Below, piece by piece: positions 1 through 11,646 of a stretch of 64,000 nucleotides of DNA. The stretch comes from Elephas maximus indicus (lineage: Eukaryota > Chordata > Mammalia > Proboscidea > Elephantidae). The DNA is taken from contig NC_064835.1 in the NCBI RefSeq assembly GCF_024166365.1, forward strand, positions 62,538,607 to 62,602,606, given 5' to 3'. A program made the position numbers and the translations under genes. Positions within the stretch are counted from its first letter, which is position 1, and every line of letters begins with the position of its first letter. The notes below the pieces were generated by a model that worked only from the letters and a program-made list of their open reading frames with translations, searched no databases and was not told the origin of the DNA.

Positions 1-1396
<1,396 letters not shown>

Positions 1397-1940
1397 GCGA
1401 GATGAGTTTGTAGGTTGGGGCGCCGCCGCCAGGCGCGCACTAGAAGACCACGTCCCTCCCTTCCCCCCTCCCCCCGCCACCGCCCCCCTTCCCCCCTCTT
1501 CCCTGCGCGCCCCTGAGCGAGCCTCAGGTCCCGCCTTCAGTTTCCGTGAAGCACTTGCCACACATGTCTCGTTCAGCACCAGCTCCGCGGACAGCTCCCG
1601 CGGTTTGTGAGCGGCCTTAGCCGCCAGCCGCGCTTTGGCGAAAGTCCTCTCAGGCCATCCACTGAGTAGGCACTTCCTTGGGACTCAAGACAGTCTTTTG
1701 TATCTGGCGCACGCCCCACGCCTTCCCTATGGCCCCCAGAGACAGGCTGGGGCAGCGCCGAGCCGGTCTCGCGCGGGACTTTGTAAAGGAATGTCGCTCC
1801 CAGCAGCCATTGGTTGTAATGTTTTGCTTTGGGGTTATTTCCTTTTTGTTGTTGTTAATTTTTGTAAAGCAGATGCTACTCTCAAGCAGTTGACAAAACT
1901 GTTTATTTTTGCAATTAAAATTGTTGTGCTAAAAGCTTAC
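1397..1940 (+). other. EGR4: EGR4 3' UTR
   Basis: The untranslated tail runs from the stop to about 20 bases past the poly(A) signal. It goes from C-rich (1450-1500) to T-rich, with gttgttgttaatttttgt near the end. The cleavage site is inferred. Confidence 0.75.
1914..1919 (+). promoter_or_regulatory. EGR4: EGR4 poly(A) signal ATTAAA
   Basis: ATTAAA is the common variant of the AATAAA hexamer. It lies about 520 bases after the stop and is followed by a GT-rich stretch (ttgttgtgct). Confidence 0.7.
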
Positions 1941-2099
1941 TGAATCTGCTGTGCAAGCTCCTGACCGTTGCCCCCAACCTCTCCCCCCAGGAGAATCATA
2001 CCGGGCGGGGGGCGGGAAGGGAACTCCCCATACTCACTGAGTCCAGGCCCTGAATTGAGGGGGAGAACATAGATCAGACATACACCTACTGTCAGGCAC

Positions 2100-2150
2100 A
2101 CCTGCCAGGCACTGTGGCACATAGTAAGCATTCAATAAGTATGTATTAAT
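2100..2150 (+). repeat. MIR 3' end fragment
   Basis: The text cactgtggcacatagtaagc followed by ttcaataagtatgtattaat matches the 3' end of MIR-type SINEs. Only about 50 bases remain. Confidence 0.5.
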
Positions 2151-2156
2151 GAATTA

Positions 2157-2448
2157 CAGGTAGTCCCTGATTTACGAGGGGGTTCCGTTCTGACGACTCC
2201 GTCGTAAGTCGGTTTTGACGTAAGTTGAATACTTTTTTTTTTTTAAACTTTCATTATTATTGCCTTTTATTATCGGTATCTTTATAAAGCCTATCTTTAT
2301 TTGCCTTTGGGGGTTAGAAACATCACATATAAACTTACATATTTTAGCACTGTATGTAGTACATATTATAAAATGTACCCCCCCCAGAAAAGGACGGTAG
2401 TAAGTGCTGTTCATTGTAACTCCAATATGTAAATCGGGGGACTACCTG
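2157..2448. mobile_element. Nonautonomous DNA transposon with TIRs (Tc1/mariner-like MITE)
   Basis: The left end caggtagtccctgatttac and the right end gtaaatcgggggactacctg are near-perfect inverted repeats. TA lies on both sides (2155-2156 and 2449-2450), the target duplication of Tc1/mariner elements. Inside are more inverted pieces (cgactccgtcgtaagtcgg) and no open frame. At 292 bases it is a deletion derivative. I cannot name the exact family; Tigger-like is my inference. Confidence 0.75.
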
Positions 2449-2552
2449 TAATTTAATCACAGCTGACCTAAGGAGTAGAGATTTTCTGGAAATTGGTTGA
2501 AAGGCTTAGATATCAAACATTGCGCATGTATTATCCTTCTTAATCCTACAAA

Positions 2553-2750
2553 GGAGCTCTGATGGCACAATTGTTAAGCACCGGACTGCTAATGGAAAGG
2601 TCAGCAGCTTGAACGCGCCATCCGTTCTGTGGGAGAAAAGACCTGGCAATCTGCTTCCATGAAGATTTCTGCCCAGGAAACCCTATGGGGCAGTTCTCCC
2701 GTGTTACATAGCATTGCTATGAGTGAGAATCAACTCCATGGCACACAGCA
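2553..2750 (+). repeat. AfroSINE, long form
   Basis: A tRNA-derived SINE starting ggagctctgatggcacaatt. It keeps the block gggagaaaagacctggcaat that short-form copies lack, and ends in the gagaatcaactccatggca tail. It is diverged from the consensus. Confidence 0.8.
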
Positions 2751-2819
2751 GTCCTTACAACCTGGAGTGAAGCAGGTATATACCCAAGGCTTCCAACCCA
2801 TTAGTTCCGATTTGAACCC

Positions 2820-3012
2820 CTGCTGAGAATTTGCATTTCTAACAAGTTCCCATGTTATGCTAATACTACTGGTTAGGGACCAATTCTGAGAACTACTAGT
2901 AGAGCAGTGGTTCTCAAAATTTATTATACATAAGAGTCACCTGAGGATCTTGTTAAACTGTAGATTCAGTATATCTCGTATGGAAATGCAAATTCTCAGC
3001 AGGGGTTTGAAA
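2820..3012. repeat. MER5A-like hAT transposon remnants
   Basis: Both halves of a MER5-type element are recognisable: tgagaatttgcatttctaac near 2824, and the terminal cagtggttctcaaaatttat at 2905. They look like two adjoining pieces in opposite orientation. The name rests on remembered consensus. Confidence 0.55.
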
Positions 3013-3935
3013 CAGAACAAACCGGTTCGAAGCTCTGCATAAACTCCCATTTCAAAGACGAGGAAGCAATGTAGTGATTGGGTAGGTAACTTGCTGAGTA
3101 AACACCCAGGAACAGAAAGGGTCAAACAGATCTGTCTGGCTCCAAAGCCAATGCTCCTTTTCCTACCCCTGAGTGGAGGCACCTGAGCTCAATAGCAGTT
3201 TGGCAAGGCTTCCTACCAGGAGGTGAGAAACAGGTTTGGCAAATACAGGGAGCCCCAGGCAGTAGTGAGAGCAGCGGCAGAAGACTGCAGTATCTCAGTG
3301 CTGTCCGTGAGCACCCAGAGTGTTCAGTCTGACACTGAAAAGCGATGCATATGCATCTGTCAGAGTATCACGTGCTGTCAGGGCTATAAGGGGCTTAGGA
3401 CTCAGCTAGACCACACCTGAGTCTGATTGATGGGCAGAGCCAAGCCCAGAGGAGCAGGTGCTTTCCCGAGATTCTCAGCCACCTTGGTTGCTCTTCCCAC
3501 AAAGGTTCTTGTCCAGGAGGCAGCAGCCCAGCCATGCACATGCCAGGGCCCCTTTTCCCAAGCTCTCCTAGGTGACCCCTTGATGACTTTGGGGGGTGGA
3601 GCTAAAGAGGATGGAGAGAAAGCATGATCCTGTGATGGGGAAGATGGGAGTGGGTGAGACTTGTCCCTTCCTTACCCCAAAGCTTTTACATTCTGGATGC
3701 CTCAGGCAGACTTTGCCGCATAAAAAGACTGCCATGCATCTCATCTCTTCCTTCTGCTAAGGATGGGACAGGGCCTGTTTCTGGGGGCTTCCTTCTTTTC
3801 TATTCTGAGCCGATCTGTCCTTGAATGAGGAGAGCCTACAGCCCTGTGATGCCAGATCAACCCAGTTTCTGATCCCCTGGCTTCTTCATCCCTTCACTCT
3901 CAGATTTGCTTGCCCTCCACCCTTGCAGCTCAGTT
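3013..3935. other. Intergenic DNA, nothing recognised
   Basis: Short open frames exist on both strands, but none resembles a known protein and no splice or promoter structure stands out. Confidence 0.5.
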
Positions 3936-4151
3936 TAAAAAACAAAAACCAAACCAGTTGCCATTGAGTTAACTGCAACTCATGGCAACCCCATGTGCGT
4001 CCAAGTAGAACGGTGCTCCACAGGGTTTTCAATGGCTGATTTTTGGGAAGTAGGTCGCCAGGCCTTTCTTCGAGGTGCCTCTGGGTGGACTCAAACCTCC
4101 AACTTTTGGCTTAGGAGCCAAGCATGTTAACCATTTGCACTACCCTGGGGC
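3936..4151 (-). repeat. AfroSINE, reverse orientation
   Basis: It opens with a poly(A)-complement run and ccaaaccagttgccattgag, the reversed SINE tail. It ends near 4150 with the reversed tRNA-like head (gttaaccatttgcactaccc). It belongs to the variant with 'aggtgcctctgggtgg'. Confidence 0.8.
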
Positions 4152-4319
4152 TGCAGTTTAAGTTTGCCAAGGGTGAAATGATTAAGTCAGAGGATTCTAC
4201 CCCTTCCCTCTCCCATTTCTCTCCCTAGGTGCTAAGTGCATTCACTTGGTTGAGTATTTGGTATTTCATAAACTAATTTGTGGTAAAGGATTCAATATTA
4301 CCTTTTCTAGGAGAGTTAT

Positions 4320-4516
4320 AGGAGCCCTGGTGGTGCAGTGGTTAAGTGCTAATCAAAAGGTCAGCAGTTTGAACCCACCAGTCTGCTCTGTAGGAGAAAG
4401 ATGTGACACTTTGCTTCCCTGAAGATTTAAGTCTTGGAAACTCTATGGGGCAGTTCTACTCAGTCCTATAGGGTCGCTATGAGTCAGAATCGACTCCACA
4501 GCAGTGGGTTTTGGTT
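4320..4516 (+). repeat. AfroSINE, long form
   Basis: The head is ggagccctggtggtgcagtg (A box) and the B box is gtttgaaccc. The long-form block is present and the tail ends gggttttggttg. The next SINE follows almost directly. Confidence 0.85.
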
Positions 4517-4517
4517 G

Positions 4518-5225
4518 GCAGCCCTGGTGGCACAGTGACTAAAGCACTCAGATGCAATCCAAAAGGTCAGAGATTTGAGCCCATCAGCCACTCCATGGGA
4601 GAAAGATGTGGCAATCTGCTTCTGTGGATTTACAGCCTTGGAAACTTAGTTATCTAATGCTGCTATAACAGAAGTACCACAAGTGGGTGGCTATAACAAA
4701 CAGAAAATTATTCTCTCAGTTTAGGAGGCTAGAAGTCCGAACTCAGGGCACTAGCTCCAGGGGAAGGTTTTCTCTCTCTCTTGGCTCTGGGGGCAGATTC
4801 TTGTTCATCAATCTTCCCCTGGTCTAGGAGCTTCTCAGTGCAGGCACCCCTGGTCCAAAGGATGTGCTCCGCTCCTGGCTCTTCTTACTTTGTAGTAATG
4901 CGCAATTCTCTCTTTTATATTTCAAAAGAGATTGGCTCAGGATACAACTAATCCTGTAGATTGAGTCCTGCCTCCTTAATATAATTGCCTCTATTTCTGC
5001 CTTATTAACATCATAGAGGTATTTTTTTTAGGATAATCACATCAGATCACAAAATGTGGACAACCACAAAAATACTGGGACTCATGGCCTAAGCCAAGCT
5101 GACACACATTTTTGGGAGACACAATTCAATTGAAAATAGAAACTATGGGGTTAGTTCTACTCTGTCCTATAGAGTCGCTATGAGTTGGAGTCAACTTAAT
5201 GGCAGTGGATTGGGTTTGGTCTGGT
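4518..5225 (+). repeat. AfroSINE split by an LTR insertion
   Basis: The SINE reads from 4518 (cagccctggtggcacagtga) to 4646, then resumes at 5145 and continues to the tail at about 5225. The 493 bases between are an MLT1-like LTR. The pentamer AAACT sits on both sides of the insert (4642-4646, 5140-5144), and the SINE needs it only once. Confidence 0.8.
4647..5139 (+). mobile_element. MLT1-like solo LTR (ERVL-MaLR)
   Basis: The opening (ctgctataacagaagtaccacaagtgggtggc, in pieces), ctcagtttaggaggctagaa and the end tttttgggagacacaattca follow the MLT1 LTR layout. Internal retroviral sequence is absent. The ends are not a clean TG...CA. A 5-bp flanking duplication fits LTR integration. Confidence 0.6.
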
Positions 5226-5282
5226 TTTGAGGAGAGTTATTTTAAAAGACTAACCTGCAGAGGGCAGTGTTTAAATCAATAT

Positions 5283-5478
5283 TGTTGGGCGCTGTGGAGT
5301 CCACTGATTCATAGCAACTCTAGATGACAGAGTAGAAATGCTCCAATGGGTTTTCTAGGTTGTAATCTTTACAGGAGCAGATTGCCAGGTCTTTTCTCCT
5401 GCAGAGCTGCAGGTGAGTTCAAACTGCTAATCTTTCAGTTAGCAGGTGAATGTTTAACCACTGTGCCACCTGAGCTCC
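5283..5478 (-). repeat. AfroSINE, reverse orientation
   Basis: It reads from the reversed tail (gtggagtccactgattcata) to the reversed head (gtttaaccactgtgccacct). Moderately diverged, with the long-form block present. Confidence 0.75.
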
Positions 5479-6437
5479 ATGTTTAAACCAATAGAAAAGA
5501 GGCTCAAATGATGGTGAAACAGGCACTGTGATAGGTAGGTGGTGGATTCATGGAGACGTTGACCCTCATTGTTTTACTATTTAAGTGACCATTCCTTTCA
5601 CTTCACTTCCCATGCAGAGCAGGGTCAGGAAGAGCATAAAGGCCCAGATTACAAGCATCTGGCCCCAAAGCGCACAACCTGAATGAAGAAGGAATGGTAG
5701 ACAGGCTGTGAGTGGCTGGTGTTTGACCACCCATTTCTCCCCCTCAGCAGCATTCCACCCAGAACTATCGTCTGGTCCTCACACTCACCAAACAACTGAC
5801 TTAGTAGTAGTGCTGGTACCAAAGCCCGGGCTGATTCCAGCACTCCCAACTGAGGAATCCCTCCTGGTTCTCCCCAGTGAAACTGCCCCTTTACTGGAGC
5901 TTCCCCTAGTGTGTCTGAGGGAGGAGAATTTTAGACAAGAGGTGGAAAGAATTAAAATCAAAACATTGGAAAATCAGTCCAAACCCAAGGCCCAAATAGA
6001 ATCAGGAAGTGACAGCCCATTTTCCTGACTTGCTCTTCTTTTTCCCCTGATGCTCAAAATGAGGGTGTTTTCCCAGACTTAGTTCTCACCTATCTCCTTT
6101 CCTATTTCCACACACCCCTTGGAGAGCACATTCGTTCCCAGGCCTTCACACACATCAGTAACAGGCTCACTCAAGCCCTGAGTCTCACACTGGAGAGGCA
6201 GAGAAGATTAAGAACCTTGATGAGAGTTTCACAAACATCTGCTGTTTCCTCTCCCTTCACCCTAGGCCCTGTTTGAGACAAGCTTGTCCTATTCCAAATT
6301 ACTTCCTGTGGCCCTTCTGCCTCCATTCTCTCCCCCTTCCATTCCACACTGCACAGCACATAAAACACCATTCATGATGTGTAAGTACTGACCTCAGTTC
6401 CACCTTCCTATAAAAAATACATATTTCCCACCTTTTC
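5479..6437. other. Intergenic DNA, no gene recognised
   Basis: An open frame of 106 codons (5708-6028, plus) matches nothing I know and has no codon bias or conserved motif. The rest is unremarkable single-copy sequence. Confidence 0.5.
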
Positions 6438-6439
6438 AG

Positions 6440-6609
6440 TTGTTGTTAGGTGCCATGGAGTCTCTTTTGATTCGTAGTGACCTCATGTGACAGAGTAGAA
6501 CTGCCCCATAGGGTTTTCTAGGCTGTATTCTTTCCAGGAACAGATCGCTAGGTCTTGGTGGGTTCAAACCACCGTTTTGGTTAGCAGCCAAGTGCTTACC
6601 AGGACTCCT
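6440..6609 (-). repeat. AfroSINE, reverse orientation
   Basis: It begins gttgttgttaggtgccatgg and ends in the reversed tRNA-like head agtgcttaccaggactcct. Confidence 0.75.
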
Positions 6610-6734
6610 TACGCCTTCAGTTAAAGCCCTCCTATATCTGACCCAAACTAATCTTCCAGCCTCCTCCCTTACCTCTCATGTTCTCTGCCCATCCTCCTCA
6701 TCTTCACCCCAAATCCTCCCACCCCAACTATAGT

Positions 6735-6800
6735 CTGAGCTCCTTCAAGGACAGAGTCCATGTCTGATCCACCTGGTCTGATATCATTAAGCCTACTGCC
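6735..6800 (+). repeat. L2 3' end fragment
   Basis: The motif 'gagctccttcaaggacagagtcc' (positions 6736-6760) resembles the conserved L2 end. The rest is too diverged to place. Confidence 0.4.
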
Positions 6801-7214
6801 TTTACTGCCCAACATGCTTAAGTGATTTATTATTGCGTTGAATGGCTGACCAAAAAAAGGCCTAAACGGAGGAGAAAAGAGAAGGGGGAAGGAAGGTGGC
6901 TGGAGAGCATGAAGCTGGGAAAGAGAAGAAAAGGGAGGAGGAAGGATCAGGAGGGAGAGCTGGGAAGAAGCAGGATTGAGGCCCTGACCTGAGCCATGGC
7001 GTCCGTGACTGGCACCACAGCTCTGACTGGTGTGGGCCTGTCCACTTCTCACTGAGCCGGTGATTCTCTTTCTCAGCTCTGGGACCCCAGATGTGCCTGT
7101 TGCTCAGCTCTCCCTCTCCCTTTTGGTTTCTCTGGCCCGCAAGGAGTGGGATTCACTTTAACATTTTTAGAACTGTGGTTCCCATAACAACCAAGCAGGA
7201 ACTGTTGTTTGTGA

Positions 7215-7646
7215 AATGTAGCCTGGGCACACATGCGCACAAGCACAAATGCATACACACATACACATGTATAACCCACACATACGCACACACGTGCATG
7301 TACACACACACATACACAAATACATGCACACCCACAGGCATACATACCTGTATGTACTCAGATATATATGCACACGTGTACACACTCATGCGAACACCCA
7401 TGCATGCACTCACACGCTTATACATACACATGTACACACATGCATATGCATACTCTCACACATGCACGTCCACATATATACACACACGCATGCATTCACA
7501 CATATACACTTATACACACATGCATGCACTCACGAATACATGCACATGTGTACACATGTACACAGCACACACACAGATGCACATCTACACACACATGAAC
7601 TACATGCATGCACACACACACAAAAAGCACACACAGACGTACACAA
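7215..7646. repeat. CA-rich simple repeat, about 430 bp
   Basis: The tract is an irregular mix of cacaca, catgca and tatata units, almost purely alternating purine and pyrimidine. It keeps several frames open on both strands, giving His/Thr/Tyr- or Cys/Val-rich frames that are not genes. Confidence 0.9.
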
Positions 7647-7700
7647 ACCAAAAACCAAACCAGTTGCCATTGAGTCTGTTCTGATCCAAGCACACCCAAA
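7647..7700 (-). repeat. AfroSINE 3' tail fragment
   Basis: The text aaaccaaaccagttgccatt gagtctgttctgatcc matches the reversed AfroSINE tail, attached to the end of the CA-rich tract. The tract may have grown from the SINE's A-rich tail. Confidence 0.6.
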
Positions 7701-7904
7701 ATGATGTACACACGTTCACAGGAAGCACAGAGTGAAGACAGACAAATATTACAACAGCAAAGGTGGAGCCAAGACACATATGGGTATTTTTGGCTGTCTG
7801 CAAAAGTAGGTGTATGTAGGGGGTCTGCATTTTGGCAGGAGAGGCTCAGAGGCCTTTACTACAGCAAAGGGTGGCAAGAAGGCACTGTAGTTACCCATAG
7901 TCTT

Positions 7905-8290
7905 TGGAATTCAGAGATTTAAGTTCCCATCGTTGCTGTGCCATTTGCTGGGCTCTGAACTTTTAGCTTCCTGACCTCTAAAGTGGGAATGATAATAATA
8001 CCTACTTAATTGGGTTCTGGGTTAATAGGTTTAAGGTTAAGCGCCCAACTACTAGCTGAAAGGTTGGTGGTTGAATCTATCTAGTGGCTCCTCAGAAAAC
8101 AGGGATGGCAATCTGCTTCCAAAAGGTCACAGCTTTGAAAACCCTATGAAGCAGTTCTACTCTGCACACATGGGGTCGAGATGAGTCGAAATCAACTCAA
8201 TGGCAAGCACCACCACCAGCGACAGGTTTATTACGAAGATTAAATAATGTGCAGAAAATTGATTAGCTTGATGCTTGGCACTTGGTTAAG
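7905..8290 (+). repeat. MIR interrupted by an AfroSINE
   Basis: MIR text (ttcctgacctctaaagtggg, gataataatacctac) runs to about 8020. It resumes after the SINE with aagattaaataatgtgcaga and ttgatgcttggcacttggtt, so the SINE entered an existing MIR. Confidence 0.6.
8025..8221 (+). repeat. AfroSINE, 'gaaaaccctatg' variant
   Basis: It carries aaaaggtcacagctttgaaaaccctatgaagcag (8125-8157) in place of the 'ctgtaaagattacagcc' block, followed by the tail atgagtcgaaatcaactcaa. Confidence 0.75.
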
Positions 8291-8659
8291 AAAAGCTGTT
8301 GATTTCTCCTTCGACTCAATCTAAGAAAACTTCCTGGAGGAGGAAGGAAATTCAGGAGCTACTGGAAGGAAGAGAAGATGCTTAAAACAGAGGAGAGGGA
8401 AGTTTGACTTGCTTTGCTACCATCTGGCCTCAGTCCTTACTAAATTTGCCTCTGCCCAAGAGGCAAACAATCTGACAACAAATTTACAAATTACCCTTCC
8501 TAATGCCCCATGCCTCTGCCTTTGTGGAAGTAGGACAGGGTGGAGACAAGTCCCCATTAGCCTCAGATTTACTGGAGAATCCTGAGCTATGTTGGATCCC
8601 TGCTCTGCTGCAGCCAGAGTGCCCCTCATGGCCTTAGCACAGACCCTTCCCAAGCCTGC

Positions 8660-8810
8660 CTCGGTGCCTTTGCCCACGCACTTCCCTTAGCCTGAAATGC
8701 CTTTTCTTCATCCAAGTCTCAGTTCAGCCCTGGTCTTGGTAGCCCCCAAACCCTCTCTAATTTCCTCCAACAGACTGCAAACCCCCTCCATGGCTAGGAT
8801 AGCCAGATTG
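8660..8810 (+). repeat. Probable L2 fragment
   Basis: The order cctgaaatgccttttcttca, aagtctcagttcagccc, ccaaaccctctctaatttcc follows the L2 3' region, but it is diverged. Confidence 0.4.
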
Positions 8811-9299
8811 TTTTCGCCTCACCAGCTAAAGAGTTCTTAAACTAAGGGCAGGGCACTCTCGGTGCTCCAGTCCCAGGAAGCCTGGCTTCTGTCCCGGCCA
8901 AGCTAGAGGTGGGGGTGGGTAGTTGGGAACCAGGACTGTGGAGGCTACTGCCCCTTTCCTTCTCCGCTAGGTCTGGAGTGAGCCTTGTGATGGGGACATG
9001 TGCTCCTAGATGGCGCCCTAAATGGCAGGAGGGCCAAGCGGGGGCCTGGCCACTGGGCCTGGCAGCGGCCACTCCCCAGCTCCCCTGGTGTCCTTGGGAC
9101 GCCCAGAGGGAGGGATCTAGCCTGTCTGCGCCGCGACCACGTGTCTAACCCGAGGTTGCCGAGGGTACCACCTAGGCGTGCCGCCCACGAGGCCGCTTAG
9201 GAACCGTGGCGCCGGTCCCCTTCCCAACCAGCAGCACCGCCCACCTCGGGTTTTGCCCCGAAGGGGAGCAGGCCCAAGCAAGAGTGAGGGTTAGGGCAG
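8811..9299. other. Intergenic DNA upstream of the FBXO41 CpG island
   Basis: GC content and CpG count rise steadily towards 9300. No exon or known repeat is recognised. Confidence 0.5.
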
Positions 9300-9699
9300 A
9301 GAGGCTCGGCTTTGGCTACAATCCCTAAAGGTGGACAGCAGAGGCCACAGCTTGACGTGCCTGGGGCGGGGAGAGGGCACTGGGCGGTGCCGGGAACCAG
9401 GAAGACACGGACCGGGGAGGAACGCGGCGCTAGCGCTCTCTGCACCCCGCGGGCGACGCCACGGACCCCTCCCCCATCGAAGCCACCTTCAGCGGAAAAG
9501 GGGGGTCCCAGCGCAGCTGCTTCTGGCGGCGACTGCCGAGCCCCAGCTCTCAGCAGAGCCCGCCCCGGAGGAGGGGCCGGCTCCGCCCCACTTCCTCGCC
9601 GCCTCCCTCCCCCATCTCTTCCTTTCCTTCGGCCTCGCGCCCCCTCCTCCCTCCTCCTTCTCCATCCTTCCCCCACTCGGTTTGTGCGCCCCTCCCGCT

Positions 9700-9897
9700 G
9701 CGACTGGCTGGGAGGCTCGGCCGCCCCCGCCCCGAGAGGGAGGCGGGGGCCCAAGCGGCGGCGGCCACCCGAGGCTGCGGAGGGGGACGGGATCCGAGGC
9801 CCCGAGGCGGCCCTGCGTCTGGACCGGGCACCCGGGGGCCGCCTCGGCACCCCCAACCCAGGGCCGCGGGGCCTGGCCTCGCCGCGGGGTGGAGGAG
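9700..9897 (+). other. FBXO41: Inferred noncoding first exon of FBXO41
   Basis: A strong donor, ggaggag|gtaagggcg, sits at 9897/9898 inside the CpG island. It could pair with the acceptor ctctctttcag at 29591, just upstream of the start codon exon. That would give a 13-exon gene, the number I recall for human FBXO41. The 5' end given here is a guess. Confidence 0.45.
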
Positions 9898-10158
9898 GTA
9901 AGGGCGAGTCGCGGGAGCGCTGCAGGACTGCTCCAGGAGAGGGAGGGCGGGGAGGACCCCGAACCGATTCGTTGCCTCCTCCTCCCCATCCTTCTCCCCC
10001 ACAGCCCTCCTGAGGCCCGCGGGGCCGCCCTACCAGGAGGGATTCGGAGCAGGCCAGGCCAGAGGCAGGAAAGGGGTTAATTTAAGGAAAGAAAATCAGA
10101 CCGATTTGAGCCCAGGCTTCCCTTCCCCCCTCTCACCTGGGGCTCCCCGAGCCAGGCT

Positions 10159-10186
10159 GGGGGGCGGGAGCGGGGGCGGGGGCGGG
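10159..10186 (+). promoter_or_regulatory. G-run cluster / GC boxes
   Basis: Five runs of three to six G separated by one to three bases form a potential G-quadruplex and overlapping Sp1-type GC boxes, about 260 bases after the inferred exon 1 donor. Confidence 0.5.
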
Positions 10187-10200
10187 CTCAAGATCCCCAC

Positions 10201-11438
10201 TGGGACTCTGGACCTTGGAGAGCAGGGCCGGAGGGAGCGCCCTCAAGCCCCAGCCCTCCCCACCTGCATCTGTATGGGGGGGGCAGGGAAGGACCCGGTG
10301 TTGAGGCCTGGCTGGGCACCTGTGCGGGAGTCTGAGGGTGGGAGGGTTTGGGTGCCTGTGCGTGCTGGTGTGCACGTGTGATAGTCTGGAGGTGTGCAGG
10401 TGTGTGCACGCCTGTTTCTGTCTCCTCACATCGGAGTCCTACGCGGGTGTATGTGCAGACGGCATCTCTGGATGTGAGTGTGCCCCACTGCGTTGCTTTG
10501 CCTGTGCCTATGTGACCCTGCTGTGTAAACTACCCACAGTCTGCCTGTGAGCATGCTGTGGGGCCTGATCCTCCTTAGGCTAGTCTGCAGCAAGGGGCCC
10601 AGATGGTTTTCTGCGAGTGGGACCCAGGTGCTGGAGCCTGTGTGTGTGACCTTGGGAGGTGTGTGCATGTTCGCAGTCGAGTGAGGAGGAAGCTTAGAAC
10701 AGATAAGCCAGTGTCGCACCTCCAGCAAGCAGAGGACTGGACGCATTGACCCTGTGGGTCTCCACCAGGCTGAAGTGACTACTATGGGAGGTGTACATGT
10801 TGAGGCCTCAGTCTTCTTGGAGGTGGGAGGGTCAGAGGGATTTAGAGAGGCAGGGGACATTCTTTTATTCCCCACCCACAGGGTACAGTGGGATTGGAGT
10901 AAAAGGAAATCGGTTTCTCAAAGCCAGGGAAGAGAGAACAGAGCTGAACTTAGCTCAGCCTCTCTGAGTGGGTGGGGGGAGGGGAAATAAGCTATTATCA
11001 GGGGACACTTCCAGCTGCCTCCCCTTCCTTAGAATACCTCCTCCACCTACCTGCAGATGCCTCCTGAAACCACTGAGCTTAGAGCTTCATTTCTTTGGCT
11101 GGTACATCCATCTATTACCACCCAAACCTTCCTCCTCCCTTTCTGTAATTTCTACCTTCTCTGCTCCTTTTCTACATGTGGGTTTTATATGGCAAGAAGG
11201 GAATGAGCTGTTGGGCCCTGAAGGCCAAGCGGGAGAGAAAGGAGATGCCAGGGGCTTGATGGGGAGTTGGGATCAGTGGAGAGGAGAAGATTGAGGCCAT
11301 CACAAAACAAACTCTGCTAACTTCTCAGTTTTACCTGATCTATATTTAACAGAAAAAGAGAGAGTTTGGTGATGCCCACACACTTGTTTCTGAATTTAGG
11401 GATGCCTAGCTTGTTTGTTTTTGGTTTTTTTTTTTTAA
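10201..11438. other. FBXO41: FBXO41 intron 1, 5' part
   Basis: A GT-rich stretch (10340-10700) with tgtgtgcacg-type words is followed by ordinary sequence. No exon, known gene or clear repeat is seen. Confidence 0.5.
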
Positions 11439-11646
11439 GGAACCCTGGTGGCGCAGTGTTTAAGAGCTCGGCTGCTAACCAAAAGGTCGGTGGTTGGAAC
11501 CCACCAGCTGCTCCGTGGGAAAAAGATATGGCAGTCTGCTTCGGTAAAGATTATAGCCTTAGAAACCCTATGGGGCAGTTCTACTCTGTCCTATAGGTAA
11601 CTATGAGTTGGAATCGACTCTTCGGCAATGGGTTTGGTTTGGTTTT
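11439..11646 (+). repeat. AfroSINE, long form
   Basis: A well-preserved copy: aaccctggtggcgcagtgtt (A box), gctgctaaccaaaaggtcgg, the block gggaaaaagatatggcagtc, then the tail ggaatcgactcttcggcaat and a ggttt-rich end. Confidence 0.9.

Larger units (their letters stand above)
9300..10200 (+). promoter_or_regulatory. FBXO41: CpG island, probable FBXO41 promoter
   Basis: CpG density is very high from about 9360 to 9950 and falls off after 10200. The region has GC-box-like runs, a long pyrimidine-rich tract (9590-9690) and no TATA box that I can see. It lies upstream of FBXO41 and is the only CpG-rich stretch before its coding exons. The start site cannot be fixed from the sequence. Confidence 0.65.

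Noticed and set aside
5708..6028. 106-codon frame as a small gene
   Set aside because: No known family, no splice context, no promoter and no codon bias.
7215..7646. CRISPR-like array from the repeated ACACATGC words
   Set aside because: There are no constant repeats with unique spacers. It is a microsatellite in a mammalian genome.
7091..7704. His/Thr/Tyr-rich and Cys/Val-rich frames up to 197 codons
   Set aside because: They are translations of a CA-rich simple repeat, open on both strands.
9197..10080. Frames of 219-249 codons in the CpG island
   Set aside because: GC-driven frames on both strands with low-complexity Pro/Arg/Ala content. No conserved domain.
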